A stretch of DNA of 5,233 bases, taken from contig JAJRTM010000714.1 in the NCBI GenBank assembly GCA_024278285.1, forward strand, positions 1 to 5,233, given 5' to 3'. Shown here piece by piece: positions 5,233 through 5,233 of this stretch (positions within the stretch are counted from its first letter, which is position 1; the number at the start of each line of letters is the position of its first letter). The notes below the pieces were generated by a model that was not told the DNA's origin, did no database searches, and was given only the letters and a program-made list of their open reading frames with translations. The position numbers and the translations under genes are program-made. This DNA comes from Planctomycetota bacterium (GTDB taxonomy: Bacteria; Planctomycetota; Planctomycetia; Planctomycetales; Planctomycetaceae).

Positions 5233-5233
5233 C

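Larger units (their letters stand above)
4836..5233. other. Leader or intergenic region upstream of the operon, no convincing complete gene
   Basis: This 398-bp AT-rich stretch should contain the operon promoter, but I found no well-spaced -35/-10 pair on the minus strand. It has four short symmetrical sites: 4846-4859; 4970-4990 (ATTCAA and TTGAAT around 9 bases); 5000-5013 (TTCTCT-TC-AGAGAA); and 5189-5203 (TGGAATT-C-AATTCCA). It also has the tight hairpin CTGC-TT-GCAG near 4937-4946. One minus-strand frame stays open from the right edge to 4972 and is listed separately with low confidence. Confidence 0.5.

Overview
The window looks like chromosomal DNA from a planctomycete, probably a moderate-GC member of Planctomycetales such as a Gimesia relative. 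This is inferred from three things. One gene begins its mature protein with the WPQWGGP opening typical of planctomycete PQQ-like beta-propellers. Next to it is a secreted ThuA-domain protein, another family greatly expanded in that phylum. All four main proteins carry export signals. No rRNA, tRNA, CRISPR array, transposase or phage gene is visible.

Layout, left to right. Bases 1-233 are non-coding and hold a perfect 17-bp inverted repeat plus a third, diverged copy of the same palindromic unit, resembling a REP/MITE-type intergenic repeat. A ThuA-like secreted protein runs leftward (234-1094). A 245-bp divergent intergenic region follows, with a good sigma70-type promoter for the rightward gene. 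That gene (1340-2638) is an exported PQQ-like beta-propeller protein. It converges on a leftward two-gene operon, and a hairpin terminator sits in the junction with one arm inside the last codons of the operon's second gene. The operon, in transcription order, is an exported protein with a C-terminal concanavalin-A/heparin-lyase-like fold (3744-4835), then a lipoprotein with a clan GH-A-like TIM barrel (2702-3736). The two are 7 bp apart, and the second gene's Shine-Dalgarno overlaps the end of the first. Bases 4836-5233 hold no convincing complete gene, several short palindromes, and a weak open frame that runs off the right edge.

The genes fit a cell-envelope or periplasmic programme of carbohydrate handling. 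The operon pairs a lectin- or lyase-like protein with a glycosidase-like lipoprotein, which suggests joint action on one polysaccharide, either external or the cell's own. ThuA-domain proteins are linked to sugar metabolism in other bacteria. The PQQ-like propeller most likely has a scaffold or binding role. Substrates cannot be read from sequence. I see no clear sign of a wholly new system. The best candidates for follow-up are the operon pair, with its duplicated small N-terminal module and non-canonical acid/base context, and the left-end palindromic repeat.
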